Position numbers and translations under genes: made by a program | Origin: Psychrobacter aestuarii | GTDB lineage: Bacteria; Pseudomonadota; Gammaproteobacteria; Pseudomonadales; Moraxellaceae | Assembly: GCF_904846035.1 (NCBI RefSeq) | Contig: NZ_CAJGYT010000001.1 | Location: 124,001-188,000, forward strand | Length of the DNA: 64,000 bases | Reading direction: 5' to 3' | Notes under the pieces: model-generated | Database searches by the model: none | Seen by the model: only the letters and a program-made list of their open reading frames with translations | Told to the model about the DNA's origin: nothing | Part shown: one piece after another, positions 9,625 through 17,495 of the stretch | Layout of the letters: every line of letters begins with the position of its first letter | How positions within the stretch are numbered: position 1 is the first letter of the stretch

Positions 9625-10548
9625 ATGAATATTTTAACCCTCAATGCACCGAGCAGTATTCAAGACTTAGGGCGCTTGGGCTATCGCAGTATGGGCGTAG
9701 GCAGTAGCGGCGCGATGGACGGCTGGGCGCTACAGGCGGGCAATGCCTTGATGAAAAACCCACCGAACACGCCAGCGCTGGAGCTGGCACTGGGCAGCAT
9801 GACGATAGCGATCACTGAGGACGTGAGCTTTTGTATCACAGGCGCGCTGTACGAAGCCTATCTCGATGACGAGCGCCTTGCAGGCTATTGGCGCATTAAC
9901 GCAAAAAAAGGGCAGACGCTCAAACTCCAGCGCCCGATAGACGGCATGTACAGCTATCTGTGCGTGCATGGCGGTTTTGCCGTCGCGCCGATATTGCAAT
10001 CGACCAGTACCAATCTGTCCGCAGGCTTTGGCGGTATTTATGGTCGCGCCCTGCAAGCGGGCGATAGCTTAGCCCTCAACACCGCTACCCATTTGCCCAG
10101 TATTGGCGTGGCGCGTCTTACCAGACCTGAGACGATTCGCATCATCAAAAGCAGCGAATACGAAAACTTCACCTCAGCGGCGCACACAGCACTGCTTGAG
10201 ACGGCGTGGCAATTACAAACCAGCAGCAACCGTATGGGCTATCGCTTGGCAGGGGCAGCGACGCTTGATTTGTCCGAGCCATTACAGATGCCCTCGCACG
10301 GCGTGGATAGAGGCATGATTCAAGTGCCGCCGCAAGGTCAGCCGATTGTCTTAATGGCAGACGCGCAGACCACAGGTGGCTATCCAAAGATTGCTGCCGT
10401 GATTGACGCCGATATTGGACTGATGGCGCAGATTGCCTTTGGTAAATCATGCCGCTTTGAACTTATTGATGCCGAACAGGCTTTTTTAGCACAACAACAC
10501 CGACAACGCTATATCCATGAAATACAGGAGTATGCCAATGAACATTGA
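9625..10548 (+). CDS. pxpC: 5-oxoprolinase subunit PxpC (KipA-like)
   Basis: The 307-residue protein belongs to the KipA/allophanate-hydrolase-subunit-2 family. It opens with LNAPSSIQDLGRLGYRSMGV and carries the SNRMGYRLAG and MPSHGVDRGMIQVPP stretches near the C-terminus. It pairs with PxpB to form the second half of the carboxyltransferase-like enzyme. It overlaps the start of pxpA by 11 bases, which indicates translational coupling. Confidence 0.93.
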   Translation: MNILTLNAPSSIQDLGRLGYRSMGVGSSGAMDGWALQAGNALMKNPPNTPALELALGSMTIAITEDVSFCITGALYEAYLDDERLAGYWRINAKKGQTLKLQRPIDGMYSYLCVHGGFAVAPILQSTSTNLSAGFGGIYGRALQAGDSLALNTATHLPSIGVARLTRPETIRIIKSSEYENFTSAAHTALLETAWQLQTSSNRMGYRLAGAATLDLSEPLQMPSHGVDRGMIQVPPQGQPIVLMADAQTTGGYPKIAAVIDADIGLMAQIAFGKSCRFELIDAEQAFLAQQHRQRYIHEIQEYANEH

Positions 10549-11281
10549 TTTAAATGCCGATGTCGCCGAAAACTGCGGACAAGACGAGGCACTGATGCGT
10601 ATCGTCAGCTCTGCCAATGTCTGCTGCGGACTGCACGCAGGCTCGTATGCCGAAATGCTGGCGACCTTGCAGCTTGCCAAAGAGCACGGCGTCCGCGTCG
10701 GCGCGCATCCAGGATTTTTTGATAGAGACAACTTTGGGCGCACCCAGCAAACGCTGGATGAAACAGGCTACCGCGCCTTACTTGCCTATCAGCTGGGTGC
10801 AACCAAAGCGCTGTGTGACTTGGTCGGCGTGTCTTTGGACTACGTCAAACCGCATGGCGCGCTGTATAACCAAGCGGCAGCGGATGAGACACTCTCCGAC
10901 ATTATCGTCAGCGAAATCAAGCGCTTTGACCCAAATCTAAAGGTCATGGGACTCTCAGGCGGACAGCTGGTCGCGGCAGCCAAGCGCCACGGTATGCACG
11001 CCATCTCCGAAGTCTTTGCCGACAGAAACTACGAAAAAGACGGCACCTTGGTGTCACGCACAAAAGACAATGCGCTTATCACCGATACCGATGCCGCCGT
11101 GCGCCATGTGCTACAGATGATTACCAAAGGCACGGTGACCAGTGTTTGCGGTAGCGAAGTGCCTGTCGAGGCGGACAGCATTTGCCTGCACGGCGACGGT
11201 GAGCACGCCATCGCCTTTGCGCAAGAGATTAAAAAACAACTGCAAGACAAAGGCATCACTATCGCAGCATCACACACTTAA
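10538..11281 (+). CDS. pxpA: 5-oxoprolinase subunit PxpA (LamB/YcsF family)
   Basis: The 247-residue product starts with the family's MNIDLNADVAE and has SANVCCGLHAG, VGAHPGFFDRDNFGR and DYVKPHGALYNQA, the conserved His/Asp motifs of the LamB/YcsF fold. It is the third subunit of the ATP-dependent 5-oxoprolinase. ATG 10538 has AGGAG seven bases upstream. The frame is open further back to ATG 10517, which lacks a site at the right distance. The start lies inside the end of pxpC. Confidence 0.94.
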   Translation: MNIDLNADVAENCGQDEALMRIVSSANVCCGLHAGSYAEMLATLQLAKEHGVRVGAHPGFFDRDNFGRTQQTLDETGYRALLAYQLGATKALCDLVGVSLDYVKPHGALYNQAAADETLSDIIVSEIKRFDPNLKVMGLSGGQLVAAAKRHGMHAISEVFADRNYEKDGTLVSRTKDNALITDTDAAVRHVLQMITKGTVTSVCGSEVPVEADSICLHGDGEHAIAFAQEIKKQLQDKGITIAASHT

Positions 11282-11314
11282 TGGGTTAATGGCATAGAAC
11301 AAGGACGTTTGTTT

Positions 11315-12502
11315 ATGAGTACTTTAAAAAAACACAATAGCGCCATCTTGGGTGCGGCATTCTTGATGGCGACTTCCGCCGTTGGACCAGGGTTTTTGAC
11401 CCAAACGGCGACCTTTACCGAAAGCTTGCTGGCGAGCTTTGGCTTTGTCATCTTGGTGTCTATCATCATGGATATCGGTGTACAGCTGAATGTTTGGCGC
11501 ATCGTGGCAGTTTCTAAAATGCGCGCGCAAGAGATTGCCAATAAGGTCTTTCCAGGCGTCGGCTATCTGCTTGCCTTTTTGATTATCGCAGGGGGGCTCG
11601 CGTTTAATATCGGTAATATCGGCGGCGCGGGTTTGGGCATGCAGTCAGTGTTTAATATCTCACCGATTACAGGCGCGCTCATCAGTGGTGTTATTGCGGT
11701 CGCCATCTTTTTGGGTCGTGAGACAGGACCGATTATGGACAAGTTTGCCCAGCTTATGGGCTTTGTGCTGATTGTCCTGATTATTTATGTGGTGTTCCAG
11801 TCTGATCCGCCACTTGCCGAGGCGGCAGTACGCACCATCGCCCCTGAAAAGATTGACGCGATGGCGATTGTGACCCTTGTTGGCGGTACGGTCGGCGGCT
11901 ACATTACTTTCTCAGGCGCACACCGCTTGTTAGAGGCGGGCGTGACGGGTGAAGAAAATCTAGATTCAGTGACGCGCAGCTCCATCACAGGCATCTTGGT
12001 CGCCTCCGTGATTCGCGTCTTTTTATTCCTTGCCGTGCTTGGCGTGGTCTCACAAGGCTTAACCTTAGACCCTGCCAACCCTGCAATGTCACCGTTTCAA
12101 CACATTTTAGGTAATGTGGGCAAGATTGTCTTTGGTATCGTGATTTGGGCAGCTTCGGTAACTTCAGTGATTGGCGCGGCATATACTTCCGTGTCTTTTA
12201 TGACCAACTTTCACCCGTTCATTGAGCAACACAAGCGCTACTTTATCATTGGCTTTATCGTCATCTCGACTTTGGTCTTTGCCACCATCGGCAAACCTGC
12301 GCAGGTCTTGGTATTGGTCGGTACGCTCAACGGCTTGGTCTTGCCGATTGCGATGGTGATTGTTTTGATTGCGGCGTATCGCAAAAACATCATTGGTAAC
12401 TATCGTCACCCGCTATGGATTGCCGCCTTTGGTTGGTTAATCGCCATCGCCATGAGTGTGCTCAGCGTCATGACCATCGCCAATTACTTGGGCATGAGCT
12501 AA
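11315..12502 (+). CDS. NRAMP-fold transporter of the 5-oxoprolinase operon
   Basis: This 395-residue inner-membrane protein has about 11 hydrophobic segments and resembles the NRAMP-type protein (YcsG) that accompanies pxpA in Bacillus. The helix-1 motif that binds metal in true NRAMPs (DPGN) reads GPGF here, and the helix-6 MPHN motif is replaced by a GGTVGGYI stretch. It is therefore unlikely to carry manganese or iron. Its place in the operon suggests uptake of 5-oxoproline or a related acid, which is inference. ATG 11315 has AAGGACG upstream; the TTG at 11309 is less likely. Confidence 0.85.
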   Translation: MSTLKKHNSAILGAAFLMATSAVGPGFLTQTATFTESLLASFGFVILVSIIMDIGVQLNVWRIVAVSKMRAQEIANKVFPGVGYLLAFLIIAGGLAFNIGNIGGAGLGMQSVFNISPITGALISGVIAVAIFLGRETGPIMDKFAQLMGFVLIVLIIYVVFQSDPPLAEAAVRTIAPEKIDAMAIVTLVGGTVGGYITFSGAHRLLEAGVTGEENLDSVTRSSITGILVASVIRVFLFLAVLGVVSQGLTLDPANPAMSPFQHILGNVGKIVFGIVIWAASVTSVIGAAYTSVSFMTNFHPFIEQHKRYFIIGFIVISTLVFATIGKPAQVLVLVGTLNGLVLPIAMVIVLIAAYRKNIIGNYRHPLWIAAFGWLIAIAMSVLSVMTIANYLGMS

Positions 12503-12549
12503 CTGCCAGCAGCCACACCATAGCGCAATCAATAATCAGGAGATGAATC

Positions 12550-12981
12550 ATGGACATAGAACAAATAAAACGCGTGATTGAAATGGTCGAGCGCAGCCAA
12601 CTGCATGAAGTGAGTGTCACCGATGGCGCGCAGTCTATCAAAGTGACCAATAAGACAGCGGCGGGCGCGACCGCACCTGCGGGCAAGCAAAAAGCAGCAC
12701 AGCCGCAAGCATCAGACAGCGGCGATGATGCGGTAAAAACAGTATCCGCGACACACGTCGGTATGCTTTATCTGAGCAAAGACGGTGCGACTGACGCGCT
12801 GGTGACCGTCGGCGCTGCTATAGAAAAAGGACAGACGGTCTGCTATATCGAAGAGCTGACCCGCCTGCTGCCTGTGGTCAGTGAGCATGATGGCATTGTC
12901 AGTGCGATATTGGCTGAGCATGGTCAAGGTGTGGAATACGGGCAAGAGATTTTTGAGGTTGAGGGGGGTAGGTGTTCATAG
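12550..12981 (+). CDS. Biotin-carrier-like protein lacking the biotin lysine
   Basis: The 143-residue protein has the same layout as the carrier at 6940-7449: an AccB-like N-terminus (residues 1-34), a short Ala/Gln-rich linker, and a lipoyl/biotinyl-fold domain (about 65-140). Where the carrier has EAMKM, this one reads EELTR, putting Thr104 in place of the modified lysine. It therefore cannot be biotinylated at the usual place. It is the last gene of the operon, has CAGGAGA upstream, and is intact. A structural or regulatory role in the complex is possible. The family assignment is good; the function is open. Confidence 0.85.
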   Translation: MDIEQIKRVIEMVERSQLHEVSVTDGAQSIKVTNKTAAGATAPAGKQKAAQPQASDSGDDAVKTVSATHVGMLYLSKDGATDALVTVGAAIEKGQTVCYIEELTRLLPVVSEHDGIVSAILAEHGQGVEYGQEIFEVEGGRCS

Positions 12982-13093
12982 CCGAGTAACCATTGATAGT
13001 TGACATCATACTACTTTGGCTAAATTTTGTTCATGTTTTTGCACTTCTCTATTCTAGCTATACCAATTTACGTGTTACTATATTGTTTCTTTA

Positions 13094-13135
13094 GGTTGCA
13101 AACTGCAAGTAGATATGCAGTTTGCAGCCTTTTTC
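13094..13135 (+). terminator. Strong terminator between the carboxylase operon and Zorya
   Basis: A 14-bp stem, GGTTGCAAACTGCA with TGCAGTTTGCAGCC (one G-T pair), closes an 8-base loop and is followed by TTTTT. It ends the carboxylase/5-oxoprolinase transcript and insulates zorA, so Zorya has its own promoter in the remaining 105 bases. Confidence 0.92.
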
Positions 13136-13240
13136 CCGTTTATAAGCGCCAAAACGCCAAGCAAACAATCGTTAAATGCTTTTAGTATGAATGGGTTATA
13201 TGAAACACTTAATGTTTACTTTACATATTAGGTAGCACTG

Positions 13241-15298
13241 ATGAATGCTTTAGAGACGGCACAATTCCTCCAAGATTATTTTGTTTTGCCTATATCCATG
13301 GGCGTCATTCTGGTTATTGCGCTTTCCTTCTTCACAGCAAAATATATACTTCCTGCGGTCAGATTAAATAAGAAAATGTCAGATGTCACAAAATATCTGA
13401 GTGATAATACTGAGCAAGGAAAAGATGTATTAGATGAAAAGTTTTCGCATCAAAACACTTTAAAACAAGCATGGGTAAATTACAAAAAGACCTTGCATAA
13501 TGAATATGAGGTAATAGATGGAGAAAGTGTTGTCAAAAATACGCTAGCCACGATGCCTAGTGACTATTTTTTCTCTGAGACTGTCATTGTTGACAATAAC
13601 TTGAATGTAGAGTTTTTCAAACACTTGCCAGGAATAATTACTGGTATTGGTATTATTGCGACTTTTCTGGGTTTGTTGGTTGGTGTGTGGGCATTTGATC
13701 CTGCAGGTAACCCTGAAAACGTGAATGACAGCTTGGGATTGTTATTAGGAGGTGTTGCTGAAGCATTCATGGCTTCTGGTTTAGCAATTGCAGCCGCTAT
13801 GGTTATAACATTCATTGAGAAATTCTTATTAAGAAGTTGTTATGCCTCCTTACATGAGTTAACTACAGCGATTGATAATACGTTTACGCCCGCAAAAAAT
13901 GGCGAGTATTACTTGGATGAGCTATTAAAATCTTCCCAAGCCAATGAAGCCAACGCTCGACAGCTAAAAGACAGCTTGGTAAATGATCTAAAAGCCATGA
14001 TGACTAATTTGGCGGCAGAAAACAGCAAGAGTCAGGCAGCGCTCGCCGCTAAGCTCAGCGAATCTTATGCCCAATCCAGCCAGTCTATGGCAGCACAGAT
14101 CGGAGACTCTATCAAAGACAGCTTTCAAGAGCCGTTAGATAAAATTGCCTCTAGTGTACAGCAGGTGAGTGGTGACCAAGGCTCAGCCGTTCAAGATTTG
14201 ATGACAGATGTGTTGACAGCATTTATGAGTAAGCTTGAGACCACATTCGGCAGTCAGATGACGGGCATGAGCGACATGATGACGCAGTCTGTAAGCGCCA
14301 TGCGTGAGATGCAGGTGGGGTTTTCGCAACTGATTGCTGATATGCAAACTAACAGTGAAGCCTCAACCAAAACCTTAGAAACGCAGATGGCTGCGATGAT
14401 TGAAGACATTCAGCAAAAGCAGCAAGCAATGGCAAGTCAAATGAATACCATGGTCGAGCAGTTATCGACAGGCGCGGCTAAGATGGGCGAGCAGAGCCTA
14501 CATGCGACTGAGCAGCTCAATCAAAAAGTAAGCGAGCTGGTCGGCAGTCTAGACGGCGCGATGTCAGGACTGCTCTCAAATATTGCCAATCAGCGTCTAG
14601 AGCAAGACCGTCAAATTGCAGACAATCAGCAGAAACTACACGAGCAGTCTTCGACACTTATTGATGACTTGGGTAGCGAGATACAGGCACTGATTACGCA
14701 AAGTCAAGAAACTACGCAGGCTTACAAAGACAACATCCAAAAGCTGTCACAAGTGACCACAGACAGTATCAGTGGTATGAATGCTGGTGCAGAAAAAATG
14801 CGTCAGGCGTCCGAATCCTTTAGCACGGCGGGTAACGGCTTAAGCACAGTCACAGACAAAACCACAGCCTTGATTAAAGAAGTCAATACCGCATCGACCA
14901 ACCTCACCAGCGCCAGTAGCAATCTTATTGAGCTGATTCGAGACTATAAAAACTCGCAAAATAGTGTCAATGTGGCAATCACGGCATTAGAGAATCTACT
15001 CAAGCAATCTCAATCTGAGGCAGGCATGAGTACTCAAATGCTCACTGATATGCAAAAAATGACCACGTCATTAAGCCAAGTTGGCTCAGAAATGCAGACA
15101 TATCTCAATCAAGTCAGCGATGTCTTGGTCAACAGCTTTGACAGCTTTGGTGAGTCAGTGGAAAAGAGCTTAAATCATTCATTGATGTCTTTTGACAACA
15201 CTTTAGATCAGGCGGTAAAACGTCTTGCCACAGGTGTGGAAGGGCTTGGCAATGTGGTTGAAGATCTTGAGGATCTTACACAAGCAACAAGACGCTAA
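13241..15298 (+). CDS. zorA: Zorya motor subunit ZorA (MotA/TolQ/ExbB-type proton channel)
   Basis: The 685-residue inner-membrane protein has three membrane segments at about 15-37, 131-151 and 168-191, with GIGIIATFLGLLVGVWAF and GGVAEAFMASGLAIAAAM forming the channel pair. Polar residues Thr141 and Ser179 sit where MotA-type channels have ion-path residues. From about residue 215 the protein is a very long Gln/Ser/Met-rich coiled coil, the cytoplasmic tail typical of ZorA. With ZorB it forms a proton-driven rotary motor that senses phage entry at the envelope. The first 700 bases are more AT-rich than the neighbours. AGGTAG precedes ATG 13241. Confidence 0.95.
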   Translation: MNALETAQFLQDYFVLPISMGVILVIALSFFTAKYILPAVRLNKKMSDVTKYLSDNTEQGKDVLDEKFSHQNTLKQAWVNYKKTLHNEYEVIDGESVVKNTLATMPSDYFFSETVIVDNNLNVEFFKHLPGIITGIGIIATFLGLLVGVWAFDPAGNPENVNDSLGLLLGGVAEAFMASGLAIAAAMVITFIEKFLLRSCYASLHELTTAIDNTFTPAKNGEYYLDELLKSSQANEANARQLKDSLVNDLKAMMTNLAAENSKSQAALAAKLSESYAQSSQSMAAQIGDSIKDSFQEPLDKIASSVQQVSGDQGSAVQDLMTDVLTAFMSKLETTFGSQMTGMSDMMTQSVSAMREMQVGFSQLIADMQTNSEASTKTLETQMAAMIEDIQQKQQAMASQMNTMVEQLSTGAAKMGEQSLHATEQLNQKVSELVGSLDGAMSGLLSNIANQRLEQDRQIADNQQKLHEQSSTLIDDLGSEIQALITQSQETTQAYKDNIQKLSQVTTDSISGMNAGAEKMRQASESFSTAGNGLSTVTDKTTALIKEVNTASTNLTSASSNLIELIRDYKNSQNSVNVAITALENLLKQSQSEAGMSTQMLTDMQKMTTSLSQVGSEMQTYLNQVSDVLVNSFDSFGESVEKSLNHSLMSFDNTLDQAVKRLATGVEGLGNVVEDLEDLTQATRR

Positions 15299-15315
15299 TT
15301 TTGGAGTAAATACCA

Positions 15316-16047
15316 ATGCTTGGTAACCGATATGCCAAAAAAGTGCGCCAAAAAGACGAAGGTGAAAAGCCCTTTTGGATTTCATTTGCAGATTTAATGA
15401 CCGCTCTCATGACCCTGTTTTTGGTGGTGATGGCGGTGTCGTTGATGGTAGTGACCAAAAAAATCAATGAAGCCACGCAGGCGGAAGAAGAACGTACATC
15501 AGAGATTTTGGACATTTGCACCAGTATGAAAACGGAGCTTGCCGCAAAAAATCCGCTGATTACTGTGGACTGTAAAGAAAACCGTATTAACTTTGGTGAA
15601 GCAGGGCGCTTTGGACATAATGATTATCGTCTGAACGAGGCAGGTATAGAGGCGCTCAGCACCCTAGTCCCTGTGGTTTTAAATGCTGCCAATAGTGACA
15701 ATGGTAAAAAATGGTTTAAGCAAATTGTGATAGAAGGGTTTACGGATACCGATGGCTCGTATCTGTACAACTTAAACCTCAGCTTACGCCGTTCTGAATG
15801 GGTGATGTGCAGCTTATTAGACCCTAATTTCAACCCAAACTTAACACTAACAGAGGCACAAAAAAACCAAATCAAACAGCTGTTTTTGGCAGGCGGTGTG
15901 TCCTTTAATGCCGCAAAGGACAGCAAAGAAGCCTCTCGCCGTGTTGAGCTGCGTATGCAATTTTACGGACTAAAAGACAAAGACACTGCCGAAGAGCAGC
16001 CAAATTTTGTGTCTGCACCTATTGAGATTTGTCAATTGCCACGGTGA
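15316..16047 (+). CDS. zorB: Zorya motor subunit ZorB (MotB/OmpA-type)
   Basis: The 243-residue protein has one membrane segment at about 22-47 that begins WISFADLMTALM. Asp26 is the predicted proton-carrying residue. The periplasmic part ends in an OmpA-like peptidoglycan-binding domain with GFTDTDGSYLYNLNLSLRRS at about 141-160. It anchors the ZorA/ZorB motor to the cell wall. It follows zorA by 17 bases with GGAG upstream, and its stop overlaps the spacing of zorC's start, so the genes are co-translated. Confidence 0.95.
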   Translation: MLGNRYAKKVRQKDEGEKPFWISFADLMTALMTLFLVVMAVSLMVVTKKINEATQAEEERTSEILDICTSMKTELAAKNPLITVDCKENRINFGEAGRFGHNDYRLNEAGIEALSTLVPVVLNAANSDNGKKWFKQIVIEGFTDTDGSYLYNLNLSLRRSEWVMCSLLDPNFNPNLTLTEAQKNQIKQLFLAGGVSFNAAKDSKEASRRVELRMQFYGLKDKDTAEEQPNFVSAPIEICQLPR

Positions 16048-16049
16048 TT

Positions 16050-17486
16050 ATGATGAGTATTACTGCCCTACAAGACAGACTGAATCGAAGTGTACGCAAG
16101 TTTGCTGATGACGACCGAGTCTTTGATAAGTTTGTCAAACCGCATCGACTGACAAAAACACTGCATCTGATTGAACGCAGATTCGATGAGATTGAAAATG
16201 CGCAGCCTGTTGAAGAAAAGCTGCTTAAGTCACTTGCAAAACTGGAGCAAAAAGGCGCAACCAATCTGAGCAAGCGTGACTGGAAGAATCTGTCTTGGGC
16301 ATTGAGTCAAAAACTGCTGAACTATGAGGAAAAAATACTATTTACCTTTGTAGGTACTCAGCTGGTCGAGCAGTTTAACCAAATGCATTTTGAGCGCATT
16401 AAGACAGTCTATTTTCCCTTACTCTATAGCTACTTTGCGGTAGAAAAAAGTGAGATAGACAAGCGTCCTAACAACTGGGTCGCGCTCAGAGCGATACTAA
16501 ACACACACCGTTCTACGCTATTTCAAAATACGCCACGTCCAAAGCAGTGGCTGACGACACTTAGCGACTATCCTGAGGTGCTGTCCAATGAGCCATCTAA
16601 GCGATTTATTCAAGACTTCTTGCACAGTGGCAATAATAGCGTCAGCACGCAGCTGGCGAGTTTAAATATCGCACCCAACAGCTGGTTTTGGCAAAGTCTG
16701 ATAGAAGCCTGTATAAAATCGATAAAAAATATGGCAGAAGATGATTTTATTGCCATGATTCCGCATTTTTTGCGACTACAACAACAAAATCAGCTGTATA
16801 CCACAGACATTTTAAAGGCACTGCTTGAGCGTTACGCATCTACCTCACAGCGTGGCTTGGTACATGAAGATTTAAAACAAGTCTGTTTGACGCATTGGGG
16901 CAATCCGCAGTATGACGCTGCCGCAGGCTGGAAAAACGTCAGCGAGTCAACCAAAAACATGGTCATTCAGTGGTTCGTTAGAGCGGACTTAGAAGCCTTC
17001 TTTAAATTGTTCAGTCACACCGCTGATGTGCATCGTTTCGATTACTGGATTAAATTTATCGATAAAATATCCTTTTCACAGATATTTTTAGGCTCGGCTG
17101 CTTGGAGCTCTAAAAACCCTGAGCACAAAGCTTTTAGAGAAAAGAACCGTGGTCGCCTAAAGGAGCTGGTCGGCTCATCGCCCAGCAATAACGCTTTTTT
17201 ATTAAAAATTGATAATGTCTATATTGTTGATTTTTCAGATACAGGCAACGCCTGTTATGGCTATAGCCAGTTGCCGTTTAATACAGAACGCAGGTCAACA
17301 TCGATATCAGATTTAAAAAATAAACAGCGCTCTGTCTTCAAAAATGACTATAACGAAGGTATAGGCTTGAGCCACGCTGGTAATTGGGAAAAACGCTTTG
17401 ATGAGCGACTTGCTGAGATTGGAATATTTGCCAATAAAGAAAGCAAGCCAACATCAAGATATGCGTATCAAAAAAGACGCTACTAA
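16050..17486 (+). CDS. zorC: Zorya protein ZorC (EH-signature domain)
   Basis: The 478-residue protein is mostly helical and soluble, with no membrane segment. Its C-terminal third contains the region expected for the EH-signature domain of type I ZorC (FLGSAAWSSKNPEHKAF, LKIDNVYIVDFSDTGNACYG, then GNWEKRFDERLAEIG). In the published model ZorC is a DNA-binding effector partner recruited on phage invasion. Two adjacent ATGs at 16050 and 16053 lie two bases after the zorB stop. The frame runs back to a TTG at 16029, which is unlikely. It was identified by its place between zorB and zorD as much as by motifs. Confidence 0.88.
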   Translation: MMSITALQDRLNRSVRKFADDDRVFDKFVKPHRLTKTLHLIERRFDEIENAQPVEEKLLKSLAKLEQKGATNLSKRDWKNLSWALSQKLLNYEEKILFTFVGTQLVEQFNQMHFERIKTVYFPLLYSYFAVEKSEIDKRPNNWVALRAILNTHRSTLFQNTPRPKQWLTTLSDYPEVLSNEPSKRFIQDFLHSGNNSVSTQLASLNIAPNSWFWQSLIEACIKSIKNMAEDDFIAMIPHFLRLQQQNQLYTTDILKALLERYASTSQRGLVHEDLKQVCLTHWGNPQYDAAAGWKNVSESTKNMVIQWFVRADLEAFFKLFSHTADVHRFDYWIKFIDKISFSQIFLGSAAWSSKNPEHKAFREKNRGRLKELVGSSPSNNAFLLKIDNVYIVDFSDTGNACYGYSQLPFNTERRSTSISDLKNKQRSVFKNDYNEGIGLSHAGNWEKRFDERLAEIGIFANKESKPTSRYAYQKRRY

Positions 17487-17495
17487 GAGACAATT

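Noticed and set aside
13241-16047. Flagellar MotAB or TolQR/ExbBD for the motor pair
   Set aside because: No flagellar, tol or ton genes are near. The long coiled-coil tail, the OmpA-type ZorB and the following zorC and zorD fit Zorya.
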